Program-made: the position numbers and the translations under genes
Source: Rhizobium phaseoli
Lineage (GTDB): Bacteria; Pseudomonadota; Alphaproteobacteria; Rhizobiales; Rhizobiaceae
Reading direction: 5' to 3'
DNA length: 64,000 nucleotides
Assembly (NCBI RefSeq): GCF_010668805.1
Contig: NZ_WUFT01000002.1
Span: forward strand, 310,001 to 374,000
Notes under the pieces: generated by a model
Seen by the model: only the letters and a program-made list of their open reading frames with translations
What the model was told of the DNA's origin: nothing
Database searches by the model: none
In this document: in pieces, positions 43,801 to 52,064 of the stretch
How positions within the stretch are numbered: position 1 is the first letter of the stretch
Layout of the letters: each line of letters begins with the position of its first letter

Positions 43801-45591
43801 CTAGACGATCCGTAATCTCAGAAGCTTGTCGGCAAACGACAGGCGCAGCCGGTAGAGCTTCTCGGGCCAGGCCGATCGCAGCCTGCTGTCATCAACCTCG
43901 ATCTCGTCGATTTCGATCGACCCGGTGCCGTCGACGGCAATGCTGCCGAGATCGGCGAGATCGATCCGACCGGGGGCGATGGTCGGCGCCACGCAGGTCA
44001 TGAGCGACAGGACCGCCGGTCGGTCCCCGTCATAGGTATCGACGATCTCGACACGGCGGCCCCGTTGGAGGGAGACCGCGCGCCGATAGCTGCGCACATC
44101 TGCTTCCGGGGGATAGGCGCCTGATATATCGAAGGATATGCGCGCCTCGCTGTTGCCGAATTCGACCTCGACATCACGGGCGCCGAAAGCTTCGCCGGCG
44201 GACTGCATGACGCCTTCGAAGGTCGGCAGGTTGTGATAGGCCGATTGCATCGTCCATATCTCGTAGCGCCGCGGCGAAAAGGTCTTTGCGGTATAGGTCT
44301 CGACGCCGACGTCGATCAGCAAAGGACTGCCGTTCTTGTAGAGCGTGACGCTGCCGACATCGTTGTGATTGTGGCCCTCGCCGTTGTTGCCGGCCTTGAC
44401 CGCGAGGGAAAATTGCCCGTCGCGGGCGATGAACACGCCGATGCCGGGATAAAAGATATCCCGGCCGGATGCCGGCTGCAGTTCGGCGGGGATCGTATGA
44501 CCGACCAGCAGCTCCTGCACGCGGTACCAGAGGTTCCATTCACCGGGCAGGTGCGGGCTCTCGGCTGCCGCCCGGTCGGCTGCGGCGAATGTCGCAAGCA
44601 TCTCAGAGCCAACAGACTTGCCGAACAGGTATTCGCGTGCGCTGCAAGGCTCGACCACCGCGGAGGAATCCGCGAAGTTGAAATAATGGCGGCCGGCAAC
44701 ATGCATGTTGGCGATATATTCGGCCATGTTGCGGATCTTCGGCTGCTGCCAGAACCTGGCAAACGGGCCCGGGGCCACCGTATCGAGGATGGTCAATGCA
44801 CCATGGAGGCAGAGCGCGGCGTGGCGATAATAGACCACGCCCTCTTCGCAAGCGCCGTCCTCGGCATAGTCCTTCAGAAAGGCATCAAGACTGCCGAGTG
44901 CCTTTCTGACGACGGCGTGGCGCGTGGTCTGATCTGTTTTCAGCGAAAAGACCGTCAACAAGACGTTCTGGGTTATCCAGGCCGTCCAGTTGTTCATCCG
45001 CTCATCGCCGCTGCCCATCCACCAGAAATGCCGGCCGAGATAGGGCGTCAGGATGCGGACCTCGATCTCGCGTTTCACACGCGCCGTAATTTCCGGGCTG
45101 ATGCCGTCAAGCGCGTCGCCGAGCAGGGCGACGATCGTCGCCAGAAGGGCCGCCGTTTCGGCGGCGAAGAGATCGACAACCGGCTGCGAAGTGTCGGGGA
45201 GCGGCAGACGAAGGCCACCGCGCCCATAGGCGTTATGCGCAGGAAGCTGCCAGCCACTCTCCTCGGCAATCAGGAAGATGCCGTCGACGATCTTCGGCAG
45301 GAACCGCCCACCCGCTTCCACCAGTTCGCCCAGCACCAGATCATTGAGCATCCGCCGGCGGGTGAAATAAAGCGCCTCGAAGTGCGCGCGGTTGCCGTTC
45401 TCCGTGTACTCCCGGTAATCGGAGGCCGTCATGAAAGGCCAGGCGCGCGCAAATGTGGCTTCGGCATCGCGCACGACCACATCCCGCACCGCCTGCGGCA
45501 CCGCGTTCCAGCTCTCGCGATCGGCGTAGGCAGATCCCGGCGTGAAGTCGCTGAAGACGTCCGGCAGCTCCTCTGAAATCTCGCTGAACAT
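43801..45591 (-). CDS. Heparinase II/III family protein (oligo-uronide lyase-like), locus C
   Basis: Probable polysaccharide lyase-type enzyme, 596 residues, no signal peptide. The first about 370 residues form a helical toroid with aromatic-rich segments (GRHFWWMGSGDERMNNWTAWITQNVLLTVFSLK; EEGVVYYRHAALCLHGAL). The C-terminal beta-sandwich begins with the heparinase II/III signature GEGHNHNDVGSVTLYKNGSPLLIDVGVETYT (about 400-430). The GHNHND histidines are the metal or catalytic type residues of the family. The start is the ATG preceded by GAGGAGGGAC; upstream codons in frame are rejected. It is divergent from the ABC/GH88 operon. It likely beta-eliminates uronic-acid-containing oligomers inside the cell, giving unsaturated products for GH88. 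Confidence 0.88.
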   Translation of the reverse strand: MFSEISEELPDVFSDFTPGSAYADRESWNAVPQAVRDVVVRDAEATFARAWPFMTASDYREYTENGNRAHFEALYFTRRRMLNDLVLGELVEAGGRFLPKIVDGIFLIAEESGWQLPAHNAYGRGGLRLPLPDTSQPVVDLFAAETAALLATIVALLGDALDGISPEITARVKREIEVRILTPYLGRHFWWMGSGDERMNNWTAWITQNVLLTVFSLKTDQTTRHAVVRKALGSLDAFLKDYAEDGACEEGVVYYRHAALCLHGALTILDTVAPGPFARFWQQPKIRNMAEYIANMHVAGRHYFNFADSSAVVEPCSAREYLFGKSVGSEMLATFAAADRAAAESPHLPGEWNLWYRVQELLVGHTIPAELQPASGRDIFYPGIGVFIARDGQFSLAVKAGNNGEGHNHNDVGSVTLYKNGSPLLIDVGVETYTAKTFSPRRYEIWTMQSAYHNLPTFEGVMQSAGEAFGARDVEVEFGNSEARISFDISGAYPPEADVRSYRRAVSLQRGRRVEIVDTYDGDRPAVLSLMTCVAPTIAPGRIDLADLGSIAVDGTGSIEIDEIEVDDSRLRSAWPEKLYRLRLSFADKLLRLRIV

Positions 45592-45642
45592 GTCCCTCCT
45601 CGCGTTGGAAAAGCCTCGACCGCGCATCGGCTTAAAGCTCAC

Positions 45643-45685
45643 CTATCATATGTTTTTCGCGCTCGCCATAAAAATTTGTATGATC
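45643..45685. promoter_or_regulatory. AT-rich inverted repeat in locus C divergent promoter
   Basis: TATCATATG-TTTTT and AAAAATTTG-TATGAT-cta form an imperfect inverted repeat with arms about 14 bases long around a GC-rich centre. It lies in the 131-base gap between the heparinase-like gene and the permease operon. TATGAT/ATCATA half-sites of this type occur in GntR-type operators; the cognate regulator is not evident. Confidence 0.4.
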
Positions 45686-45722
45686 TATTCAGAACTTGTT
45701 TGACCAATACCGGAGATGTGCT

Positions 45723-46793
45723 ATGTCCTTGGCGGGAGGAAGACAGGGGCGCCCATCCGCCCAAACGGCTCTGGATTTAAGTTGGAGAATCCCGAAAGCC
45801 GCCAGCCGCAGAATGCCCGCCCAGGAGGAAGCATCGCTGTCCATATCGAATTCGGTCATCGCGACAGATGGCGCCCCGGCCGTGCCCCGCCGGAAGGTCA
45901 CCGTCCTGTCCAAGCGCCAGCGCAAGATCCGCAATGCGCTTGTCGCCTATTCGTTCATCGCGCCGAATTTTCTCGGCTTCGCCGTCTTTACGCTCGGCCC
46001 GATCCTGTTCGCCTTCGCGCTTGCCTTCATGCATTGGGACGGCTCGAATGCGATTACATTCGCAGGCCTCGATAATTTCTGGCGGCTCTTCGACGACAAG
46101 GCCTTCATCGCGGCGTTCTGGAACACGATCATCTATACGGTCGCCTCGGTGCCGGCGACGCTCCTTTGCGCGCTCGGCCTCGCCGTTCTTCTCAATCAGA
46201 AGATCGTGGGACGGAATTTCTTCCGCACGGCGATGTTCTTCCCCTATGTCGCCTCGCTGGTGGCCGTCGCCGTCGTCTGGAACATGATCTTCAATCCTGA
46301 GATGGGACCGGTGAACATGCTCCTCTATACGCTCGGCCTCGACCCGAAGAACATGCCGGGATGGGCGGCCGATCGCCACTGGGCGATGGTGACGGTGATC
46401 CTCTTCGGCATCTGGAAGAACATGGGTTATTACATGGTCATCTATCTGGCCGGCCTGCAGGGCATCAATGCCGAACTCTATGAGGCCGCCGATCTCGATG
46501 GCGCCAATTCCTGGCAGAAATTCATCCATGTCACGGTGCCGCAGCTCGGCCCGACGACTTTTTTCGTCACCGTCATGCTGACCATCCAGTCCTTCAAGGT
46601 GTTCGATCAGATCTACATGATCACCCAAGGCGGACCCGGCACCTCGACACTCGTCCTCGTCTACCACATCTATAACGAGGCCTTCATTTCCTGGGATCTC
46701 GGCTATTCCAGCATGGTTTCGCTGGTGCTGTTCTTCCTCGTTCTCGCGGTCACCGTCTTCCAGTTCCGCCGCCAGAGGGAGGACGAGGCATGA
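45723..46793 (+). CDS. Carbohydrate ABC transporter permease (MalF type), locus C
   Basis: Inner-membrane CUT1 channel subunit of about 356 residues. Transmembrane core begins around residue 75 (VAYSFIAPNFLGFAVFTLGPILFAFALAFMHW). The EAA loop reads YEAADLDGANSWQKFIHVTVPQLGPTT, and the motif FDQIYMITQGGPGTST is typical. The N-terminal 65 residues are poorly structured, so the start is uncertain: the ATG reading MSLAGGRQ has a GGAG ahead of it, and a later ATG (MPAQEEAS at 45813) is also possible. It overlaps the partner permease gene by 4 bases (ATGA). Confidence 0.93.
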   Translation: MSLAGGRQGRPSAQTALDLSWRIPKAASRRMPAQEEASLSISNSVIATDGAPAVPRRKVTVLSKRQRKIRNALVAYSFIAPNFLGFAVFTLGPILFAFALAFMHWDGSNAITFAGLDNFWRLFDDKAFIAAFWNTIIYTVASVPATLLCALGLAVLLNQKIVGRNFFRTAMFFPYVASLVAVAVVWNMIFNPEMGPVNMLLYTLGLDPKNMPGWAADRHWAMVTVILFGIWKNMGYYMVIYLAGLQGINAELYEAADLDGANSWQKFIHVTVPQLGPTTFFVTVMLTIQSFKVFDQIYMITQGGPGTSTLVLVYHIYNEAFISWDLGYSSMVSLVLFFLVLAVTVFQFRRQREDEA

Positions 46794-47626
46794 GGATCGC
46801 CGGACGCAAAGTCACCATCGGGACGATCGCGATCTATGCCATCGTCATCGCCGTCACGCTGATCATGCTGATGCCCTTCGCCTGGATGCTTTCGGCATCG
46901 CTGAAGCTCAGCCGCGATGTGTTCGCCTTCCCGATCGAGTGGATACCGTCCGTGCCGCAATGGCAAAACTACGTCGACATCTGGACGAAGATCCCGCTCG
47001 CCCTCTTCATCTACAACACCTCGAAGCTGACGATCATCGTCACGCTGCTGCAGCTATTGACCTCAAGCTTTGCGGCGTACGCTTTCGCCAAGCTGAATTT
47101 CCCCTACAAGAACACGCTGTTCCTCGGCTATATCGCCACCATCGCCATGCCCTGGCAGGTCTACATGGTGCCGCAGTTCCTGCTGATGCGCGAATTCGGC
47201 CTCAACAACACGCATCTGGCGCTGATCTGCCTCCAGGCCTTCACCGCCTTCGGCGTCTTCCTGATGCGGCAGTTCTACATGTCGATCCCGACCGAGCTTT
47301 GCGAGGCGGCCCGCATCGACGGCATGAACGAGTACCAGATCTGGGCACGCATCATGCTGCCGCTGTCGAAGCCCGCGCTCTCGACGCTGACGATCTTCAC
47401 CTTCGTCACCACCTGGAACGACTTCCTCGGACCGATGATCTATCTCACCAAGACCGAGCTGAAGACGGTCCAGATCGGCCTGCGCATGTTCATCTCGCAA
47501 TATTCGGCCGAATACGGGTTGATCATGGCGGCCTCCGTCGTCGCGCTCATTCCGGTCCTCGTCGTCTTCCTTGTTCTCCAGCGCTTCTTCGTCGAGGGCA
47601 TCGCCTCGACTGGATTGAAGGGTTAA
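46790..47626 (+). CDS. Carbohydrate ABC transporter permease (MalG type), locus C
   Basis: Inner-membrane CUT1 channel subunit, 278 residues with six helices. TM1 is about 13-35 (IAIYAIVIAVTLIMLMPFAWML), the EAA loop is CEAARIDGMNEYQIWARIMLPLSKPAL, and the C-terminal helix ends in FFVEGIASTGLKG. Its ATGA start overlaps the stop of the MalF-type gene, and the GH88 gene begins 3 bases after its stop, so all three are one translationally linked set. Confidence 0.96.
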   Translation: MRIAGRKVTIGTIAIYAIVIAVTLIMLMPFAWMLSASLKLSRDVFAFPIEWIPSVPQWQNYVDIWTKIPLALFIYNTSKLTIIVTLLQLLTSSFAAYAFAKLNFPYKNTLFLGYIATIAMPWQVYMVPQFLLMREFGLNNTHLALICLQAFTAFGVFLMRQFYMSIPTELCEAARIDGMNEYQIWARIMLPLSKPALSTLTIFTFVTTWNDFLGPMIYLTKTELKTVQIGLRMFISQYSAEYGLIMAASVVALIPVLVVFLVLQRFFVEGIASTGLKG

Positions 47627-47629
47627 GCC

Positions 47630-48802
47630 ATGAACGCCGTTTCCTCCGTCGCCCCGCAGCCGATTACCGATGAGGAAGTAAACGCCGCGCTCGATATCGC
47701 CGTCGAGCAGATCCGGCGCAACCTTCCCGAATTCACCCATGCCGCGCAGAACCATTCGAGCGTCAACAATTTCTATCCCGCCGTTGCGAACGACCAATGG
47801 ACCGCGGGCTTCTGGCCGGGGGAGCTGTGGCTCGCCTTCGAACACAGCGGTGAGGCGGCCTTCCGGGATGCTGCGCAGATCCAGGTCCAGTCGTTCCTGC
47901 ATCGGATCGTCAACCGCATCGAGACCGATCATCACGATATGGGCTTTCTCTATTCGCCCTCCTGCATCGCCGCCTGGAAGCTCGTCGGAGACGCTGATGG
48001 CCGCAGGGCCGCGATCCTGGCCGCCGACCAGCTGATCGAGCGCTTCCAGCCGATCGGCCAGTTCATCCAGGCCTGGGGCCATAAGGGCAAGGCGGAGGAA
48101 TATCGCTATATCATCGACTGCCTTTTGAACCTGCCGCTGCTCTATTGGGCAAGCCGCGAGACCGGCGATCCGAAATACCGCGAGATCGCGCTCGCCCACG
48201 CCCGCACCACGCTCGCCAATTCGGTGCGGCCGGATGATTCCACCTATCACACCTTCTACATGGACCCGGTGACCGGTGCGCCGGTGCGCGGCGCCACCAA
48301 ACAGGGCTACAGGGACGACAGCGCCTGGGCGCGCGGGCAGGCCTGGGGCATCGCGGGCATGGCGCTCTCCTACCGCTACGAGCGGATCGAGGAATATCGC
48401 CTGACCTTCGACCGGCTGCTCGCCTTCTATCTCAACCGGCTGCCGGCCGACATGGTGCCTTATTGGGACCTCGTCTTTTCCGATGGCGTCGGCGAACCGC
48501 GCGACAGTTCGTCGGCCTCGATCACCGCCTGCGGCCTGCTTGAAATGGCCGAGCTCGTCGAAGCCGAACAAGCCGAGCGCTATCGCACGCTGGCGCGCCG
48601 CATGATCAAGAGCCTGGCCGACCACTATGCGGTCAAGGATCCCACCGTTTCCAACGGCCTGGTGCTGCACGCCACCTATTCGAAGAAATCGCCCTTCAAC
48701 ACCTGCCGCGGCGAGGGCGTCGATGAGTGCGTCTCCTGGGGAGACTATTATTACATGGAAGCTTTGACGCGCCTTTCGCGTCGCTGGTCTTCCTATTGGT
48801 GA
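47630..48802 (+). CDS. Glycoside hydrolase family 88 (unsaturated glucuronyl hydrolase)
   Basis: Cytoplasmic enzyme of 390 residues that hydrolyses unsaturated glucuronic or galacturonic residues at oligosaccharide ends through a vinyl-ether hydration mechanism. Family features are DQWTAGFWPGELWLAFE (about 54-70), the catalytic Asp in HHDMGFLYSPS (about 100-110), the second Asp region GYRDDSAWARGQAWGIAGMALSYRY (about 225-250), and CVSWGDYYYMEALTRL at the C-terminus. No signal peptide. It sits between permease and ATPase genes of locus C. With the divergent heparinase-like lyase it suggests a cytoplasmic route from imported uronide oligomers to monomers. Confidence 0.94.
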   Translation: MNAVSSVAPQPITDEEVNAALDIAVEQIRRNLPEFTHAAQNHSSVNNFYPAVANDQWTAGFWPGELWLAFEHSGEAAFRDAAQIQVQSFLHRIVNRIETDHHDMGFLYSPSCIAAWKLVGDADGRRAAILAADQLIERFQPIGQFIQAWGHKGKAEEYRYIIDCLLNLPLLYWASRETGDPKYREIALAHARTTLANSVRPDDSTYHTFYMDPVTGAPVRGATKQGYRDDSAWARGQAWGIAGMALSYRYERIEEYRLTFDRLLAFYLNRLPADMVPYWDLVFSDGVGEPRDSSSASITACGLLEMAELVEAEQAERYRTLARRMIKSLADHYAVKDPTVSNGLVLHATYSKKSPFNTCRGEGVDECVSWGDYYYMEALTRLSRRWSSYW

Positions 48803-48817
48803 CCTCAGGAGAACCCG

Positions 48818-49927
48818 ATGGCCAGCATTTCGCTTAAAGAGCTGAACAAATCCTACGGCGCGCTCACCGTCGTCCACGATATCGATCTTGAGATCGCCGA
48901 TAAGGAATTCATCATCCTGGTCGGCCCGTCAGGCTGCGGAAAATCGACGACTCTCAGGATGATCGCCGGCCTCGAGGAGATCTCCGGCGGAGAACTCAAG
49001 ATCGGCGGCGACGTCATGAACGACGTCCCCTCCAAGGACCGGGATATCGCCATGGTCTTCCAGAACTATGCGCTCTATCCACATATGACCGTCTACAAGA
49101 ACATGGCCTTCGGCCTGCAGCTCAGAAAGGTGTCGCGCGACTTCATCGATGCCCAAGTGCAGGACGCCGCCAAGATCCTCGATATCAGCCACCTCTTGAA
49201 CCGCAAGCCGAAGGCACTGTCGGGCGGACAGCGCCAGCGCGTGGCGCTCGGTCGCGCCATGGTGCGCAATCCGGCCGTCTTCCTCCTCGACGAGCCGCTT
49301 TCCAACCTCGACGCCAAGCTGCGCGGCACGATGCGCTCCGAAATCACCAAGCTGCACAAGCGCCTCAACGCCACCTTCATCTATGTCACCCACGACCAGG
49401 TGGAGGCCATGACCATGGCCGACCGGATCGTCGTCATGAAGGACGGCCACATCCAGCAGGTCGACACGCCGCAGAACCTCTATGACCGCCCCGTCAACAT
49501 GTTCGTCGCCGGCTTCATCGGCGCGCCGCAGATGAACATGCTGCCCTCGACCATTCAGCGCCGCGGCGAGCGTTATGTCGCCGTCTTCGACGGTCGGGAA
49601 CTGCCGCTGCCCGATCATTTCGACAAGAGCAGGATCGCACTCTATGAGGGCCGCGAACTGGTGCTCGGCATCCGTCCGGAAAATTTCCACGAACTGCCGC
49701 CGGCCGACATCCCGGCCGAGAACCTGGCGCCCCTCAAGGCAGTGGTCGAACTTGCCGAACCGATGGGCTCGGAGGTGCATCTGAACATGGTGGCCGGCGG
49801 GCGCAATCTCATCGCCCGCGTGTCGCCGCGCTTCCGGCCTGCGATCGGCGACGAGGCGACGCTCACCGCCGACATGAGCAATGCGCAGCTGTTCGACAGG
49901 GAAACGGAACGCTCGATTCTTTACTGA
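48818..49927 (+). CDS. Sugar ABC transporter ATPase (UgpC/MsmK type), locus C
   Basis: ATP-hydrolysing subunit, 369 residues. Walker [10 protein letters not shown] (36-43), Q-loop FQNYALYPHMTVYKN, signature LSGGQRQR (about 134-141), Walker [13 protein letters not shown] and the H-loop [19 protein letters not shown] are intact. The C-terminal TOBE region ends DRETERSILY. GGAG lies upstream of the ATG. Being of the shareable MsmK type, it or the locus A ATPase could also energise the ATPase-less locus B importer. Confidence 0.96.
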   Translation: MASISLKELNKSYGALTVVHDIDLEIADKEFIILVGPSGCGKSTTLRMIAGLEEISGGELKIGGDVMNDVPSKDRDIAMVFQNYALYPHMTVYKNMAFGLQLRKVSRDFIDAQVQDAAKILDISHLLNRKPKALSGGQRQRVALGRAMVRNPAVFLLDEPLSNLDAKLRGTMRSEITKLHKRLNATFIYVTHDQVEAMTMADRIVVMKDGHIQQVDTPQNLYDRPVNMFVAGFIGAPQMNMLPSTIQRRGERYVAVFDGRELPLPDHFDKSRIALYEGRELVLGIRPENFHELPPADIPAENLAPLKAVVELAEPMGSEVHLNMVAGGRNLIARVSPRFRPAIGDEATLTADMSNAQLFDRETERSILY

Positions 49928-49945
49928 GCGCCTGGGGAGACTGCC

Positions 49946-50671
49946 ATGCAGCGGTTGCGGGAGATGTGGACGAAGGAGGGGCCGGGCATTCCCAAGGATG
50001 CTCCGAAAAGGACCGGCCTTGCCCTGTTCGCGGAAATCCTCGCCCGCGAATGGTGGGAGATGGTCAAGCTCAACATCCTGTTCATCCTGGCCTCCCTCTT
50101 CGTCGTGACGCTGCCGGCAGCAATCGCCGCCTTGGCCCGGGTCTCGGTGGCATTGGCGGAAGATCGCAACACCTATCTCCTGCGTGACTTTACGGAAGCG
50201 TTCCTGCGCTACTTCTGGCGCGCCACCGCCTGGGGTCTCGCACTGGCGGGTGCGTTCGCCATCTGCCTCCAAGCGATCCTGACCTATGCCGCCGGCGCGC
50301 GGGACAATTTGATGCTTGCCGCACCGCTGGCGATCGCCCTCGTCGCGACCACCTTCATCGCTGTGTTTACCTGCCATCTCGTCATGCTGATGGTGATGCG
50401 CGATCTGCCGGCTCTGCGGCTCTTGCGCCTGGCCGCGCTCGCCTCCGTCGTCCGCCCGCTTCCGGCACTTGGCGCGCTCGCGTTCAACGCCACCCTGTGG
50501 CTGGCGCATATCCTCTTCTATCCGGTTTCCGTCTTCATGCCGGCAACCTTCAATTTCTCACTCGGAATGTTCGCCGTTGCATTCGGCGTCCATCGGGCGG
50601 TGGTGTTGGTCCTGGACCTGCCAGAGGCAATGCAGCCGCCCTGTAAACCGCATGCAGGAAACGCTTCATAA
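49946..50671 (+). CDS. YesL/DUF624 family membrane protein
   Basis: Integral membrane protein of 241 residues with about five hydrophobic helices (LNILFILASLFVVTLPAAIAAL; WGLALAGAFAICLQAILTYAA; LAAPLAIALVATTFIAVFTCHLVMLMV; a pair near the C-terminus). It matches the YesL-type DUF624 family, which in Firmicutes accompanies rhamnogalacturonan and other oligosaccharide ABC systems (yesL beside yesMNOPQ). The function of the family is unknown; a role in transporter assembly or oligomer sensing is often supposed. Its position between the ATPase and SBP genes of locus C repeats that association. Confidence 0.88.
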   Translation: MQRLREMWTKEGPGIPKDAPKRTGLALFAEILAREWWEMVKLNILFILASLFVVTLPAAIAALARVSVALAEDRNTYLLRDFTEAFLRYFWRATAWGLALAGAFAICLQAILTYAAGARDNLMLAAPLAIALVATTFIAVFTCHLVMLMVMRDLPALRLLRLAALASVVRPLPALGALAFNATLWLAHILFYPVSVFMPATFNFSLGMFAVAFGVHRAVVLVLDLPEAMQPPCKPHAGNAS

Positions 50672-50711
50672 AATAACTGATCCAGAGACGATCCAGGGAA
50701 GGAGAACAGGC

Positions 50712-51986
50712 ATGTATTTGGAAAAATTCGGGAGGACGGTGAAACTTGCCGTGGCAGGTTTTACCTTGGCAGCAACGACATCAGGCGCAGCGTTTGCCCA
50801 AGACGCCGTGACGCTCAAATGGGCCTTGTGGGACTGGGATAAGACCGCCTATTACAAGCCGCTGATCGAGGCCTATCAGGCCAAGCATCCGAACGTGAAG
50901 TTCGAGCCGATGGATCTCGGCTCGCAGGACTACCAGCAGATGATTTCGACGCAGCTGACCGGCGGCTCGAAAGACATCGACATCGTCACCATCAAAGACG
51001 TGCCGGGCTATACCAATCTGGTGCGCGCCGGCAATATCGCCGATCTGAGCGGCTTCGTGAAGGATCAGAAAATCGATCCGGCACCCTATGGCGGCTTGAT
51101 CGAGGAATTGACGATCGACGGCAAGGTCTATTCTCTACCGTTCCGCTCCGACTTCTGGATCGTCTATTACAACAAGGACATCTTCGACAAAGCCGGCGTC
51201 CCCTACCCCACCAATGACATGACCTGGGCGCAGTTCGACGCGACCGCCGAGAAGCTGACCGGCGGCATGGGCACCAACAAGACCTATGGCGCGCTGCTGC
51301 ACACCTGGCGTTCGACCGTTCAGCTGCCCGGCATCCTCGACGGACAACACACGCTTGTCGACGGCGACTACGCCTTCCTGAAGCCGTGGTACGAGCGGGC
51401 GCTCACCCTGCAGAAGGATGGCGCAATTCCCTCCTATGCCTTCCTGAAGACGTCGAACACGCATTATTCGGCGCTGTTCTTCAACGGCACGATCGGCATG
51501 CTGCCCATGGGAACCTGGTTCGTCGGCACCCAGATCGCCAAGGTGAAATCGGGTGAATCGAAGAGCAAGAACTGGGGCATCGTGAAGTTCCCGCATCCGG
51601 ACGGCGTGGCAGCCGGCACGACTGCTGCGCAGATCTCGGGCCTCGCCGTCAACGCCAACTCCGAGCACAAGGATGCGGCGCTCGACTTCATCAAGTTCGT
51701 CACCGGTCCGGAGGGCGCTGCCGTCATCGCGTCGACGGGCACCTTCCCGGCGCTCAAGACCGCCGACGTCAGCGCAAAGATCGCGGCAACACCCGGCTTC
51801 CCGGAAGACGCGGCCAGCAAGGAGGCGCTGATACCGTCGAAAGCCTATCTGGAGATGGCGGTCAACCCGAACGCCGCCAAGATCGAGGTCGTACTCAACC
51901 GCGTCCATGACGCGATGATGACCGACAACACCTCCGTCGACGACGGCTTGAAGGAAATGACCGACGGCGTGAAGGCCATCAAGTAG
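50712..51986 (+). CDS. Sugar ABC transporter solute-binding protein, locus C
   Basis: Periplasmic family 1 binding protein, 424 residues. Signal peptide MYLEKFGRTVKLAVAGFTLAATTSGAAFA-QD. The mature part shows WALWDWDKTAYYKPLIEAYQAKHPNVKFEPMDLGSQDYQQM, YSLPFRSDFWIVYYNKDIFDKAGVPYP and GMLPMGTWFVGTQIAK. The ATG follows AGGAGAACAGGC. The frame is open far upstream inside the YesL gene in another reading, which is not meaningful. It is followed by a stable hairpin and then the DUF2264 gene. Substrate presumably an unsaturated or uronic-acid-containing oligosaccharide. Confidence 0.95.
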   Translation: MYLEKFGRTVKLAVAGFTLAATTSGAAFAQDAVTLKWALWDWDKTAYYKPLIEAYQAKHPNVKFEPMDLGSQDYQQMISTQLTGGSKDIDIVTIKDVPGYTNLVRAGNIADLSGFVKDQKIDPAPYGGLIEELTIDGKVYSLPFRSDFWIVYYNKDIFDKAGVPYPTNDMTWAQFDATAEKLTGGMGTNKTYGALLHTWRSTVQLPGILDGQHTLVDGDYAFLKPWYERALTLQKDGAIPSYAFLKTSNTHYSALFFNGTIGMLPMGTWFVGTQIAKVKSGESKSKNWGIVKFPHPDGVAAGTTAAQISGLAVNANSEHKDAALDFIKFVTGPEGAAVIASTGTFPALKTADVSAKIAATPGFPEDAASKEALIPSKAYLEMAVNPNAAKIEVVLNRVHDAMMTDNTSVDDGLKEMTDGVKAIK

Positions 51987-52003
51987 ACTTCACGAGATGC
52001 CGA

Positions 52004-52034
52004 CGGCCGCGGACCAGAACATGGCCCGCGGCCG
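52004..52034 (+). other. Intercistronic hairpin after locus C SBP
   Basis: Perfect 9-bp stem CGGCCGCGG / CCGCGGCCG with a 13-base loop, 17 bases after the SBP stop codon. Only TTT follows a few bases later, so it may act as a partial terminator and as an mRNA stabiliser, lowering expression of the DUF2264 gene downstream. Confidence 0.6.
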
Positions 52035-52064
52035 ATCCTGTTTCAGGAAAATTTTGAGCTGACG

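Noticed and set aside
44233..45576. 447-codon plus-strand open frame
   Set aside because: Antisense to the heparinase-like gene, whose GHNHND signature fixes the coding strand.
47063..48877. 604-codon minus-strand open frame
   Set aside because: Antisense to the permease and GH88 genes of locus C; composition is that of a shadow frame and no motif is recognisable.
48929..50509. 526-codon minus-strand open frame
   Set aside because: Antisense to the ATPase and YesL genes, both of which have strong family support and ribosome-binding sites.
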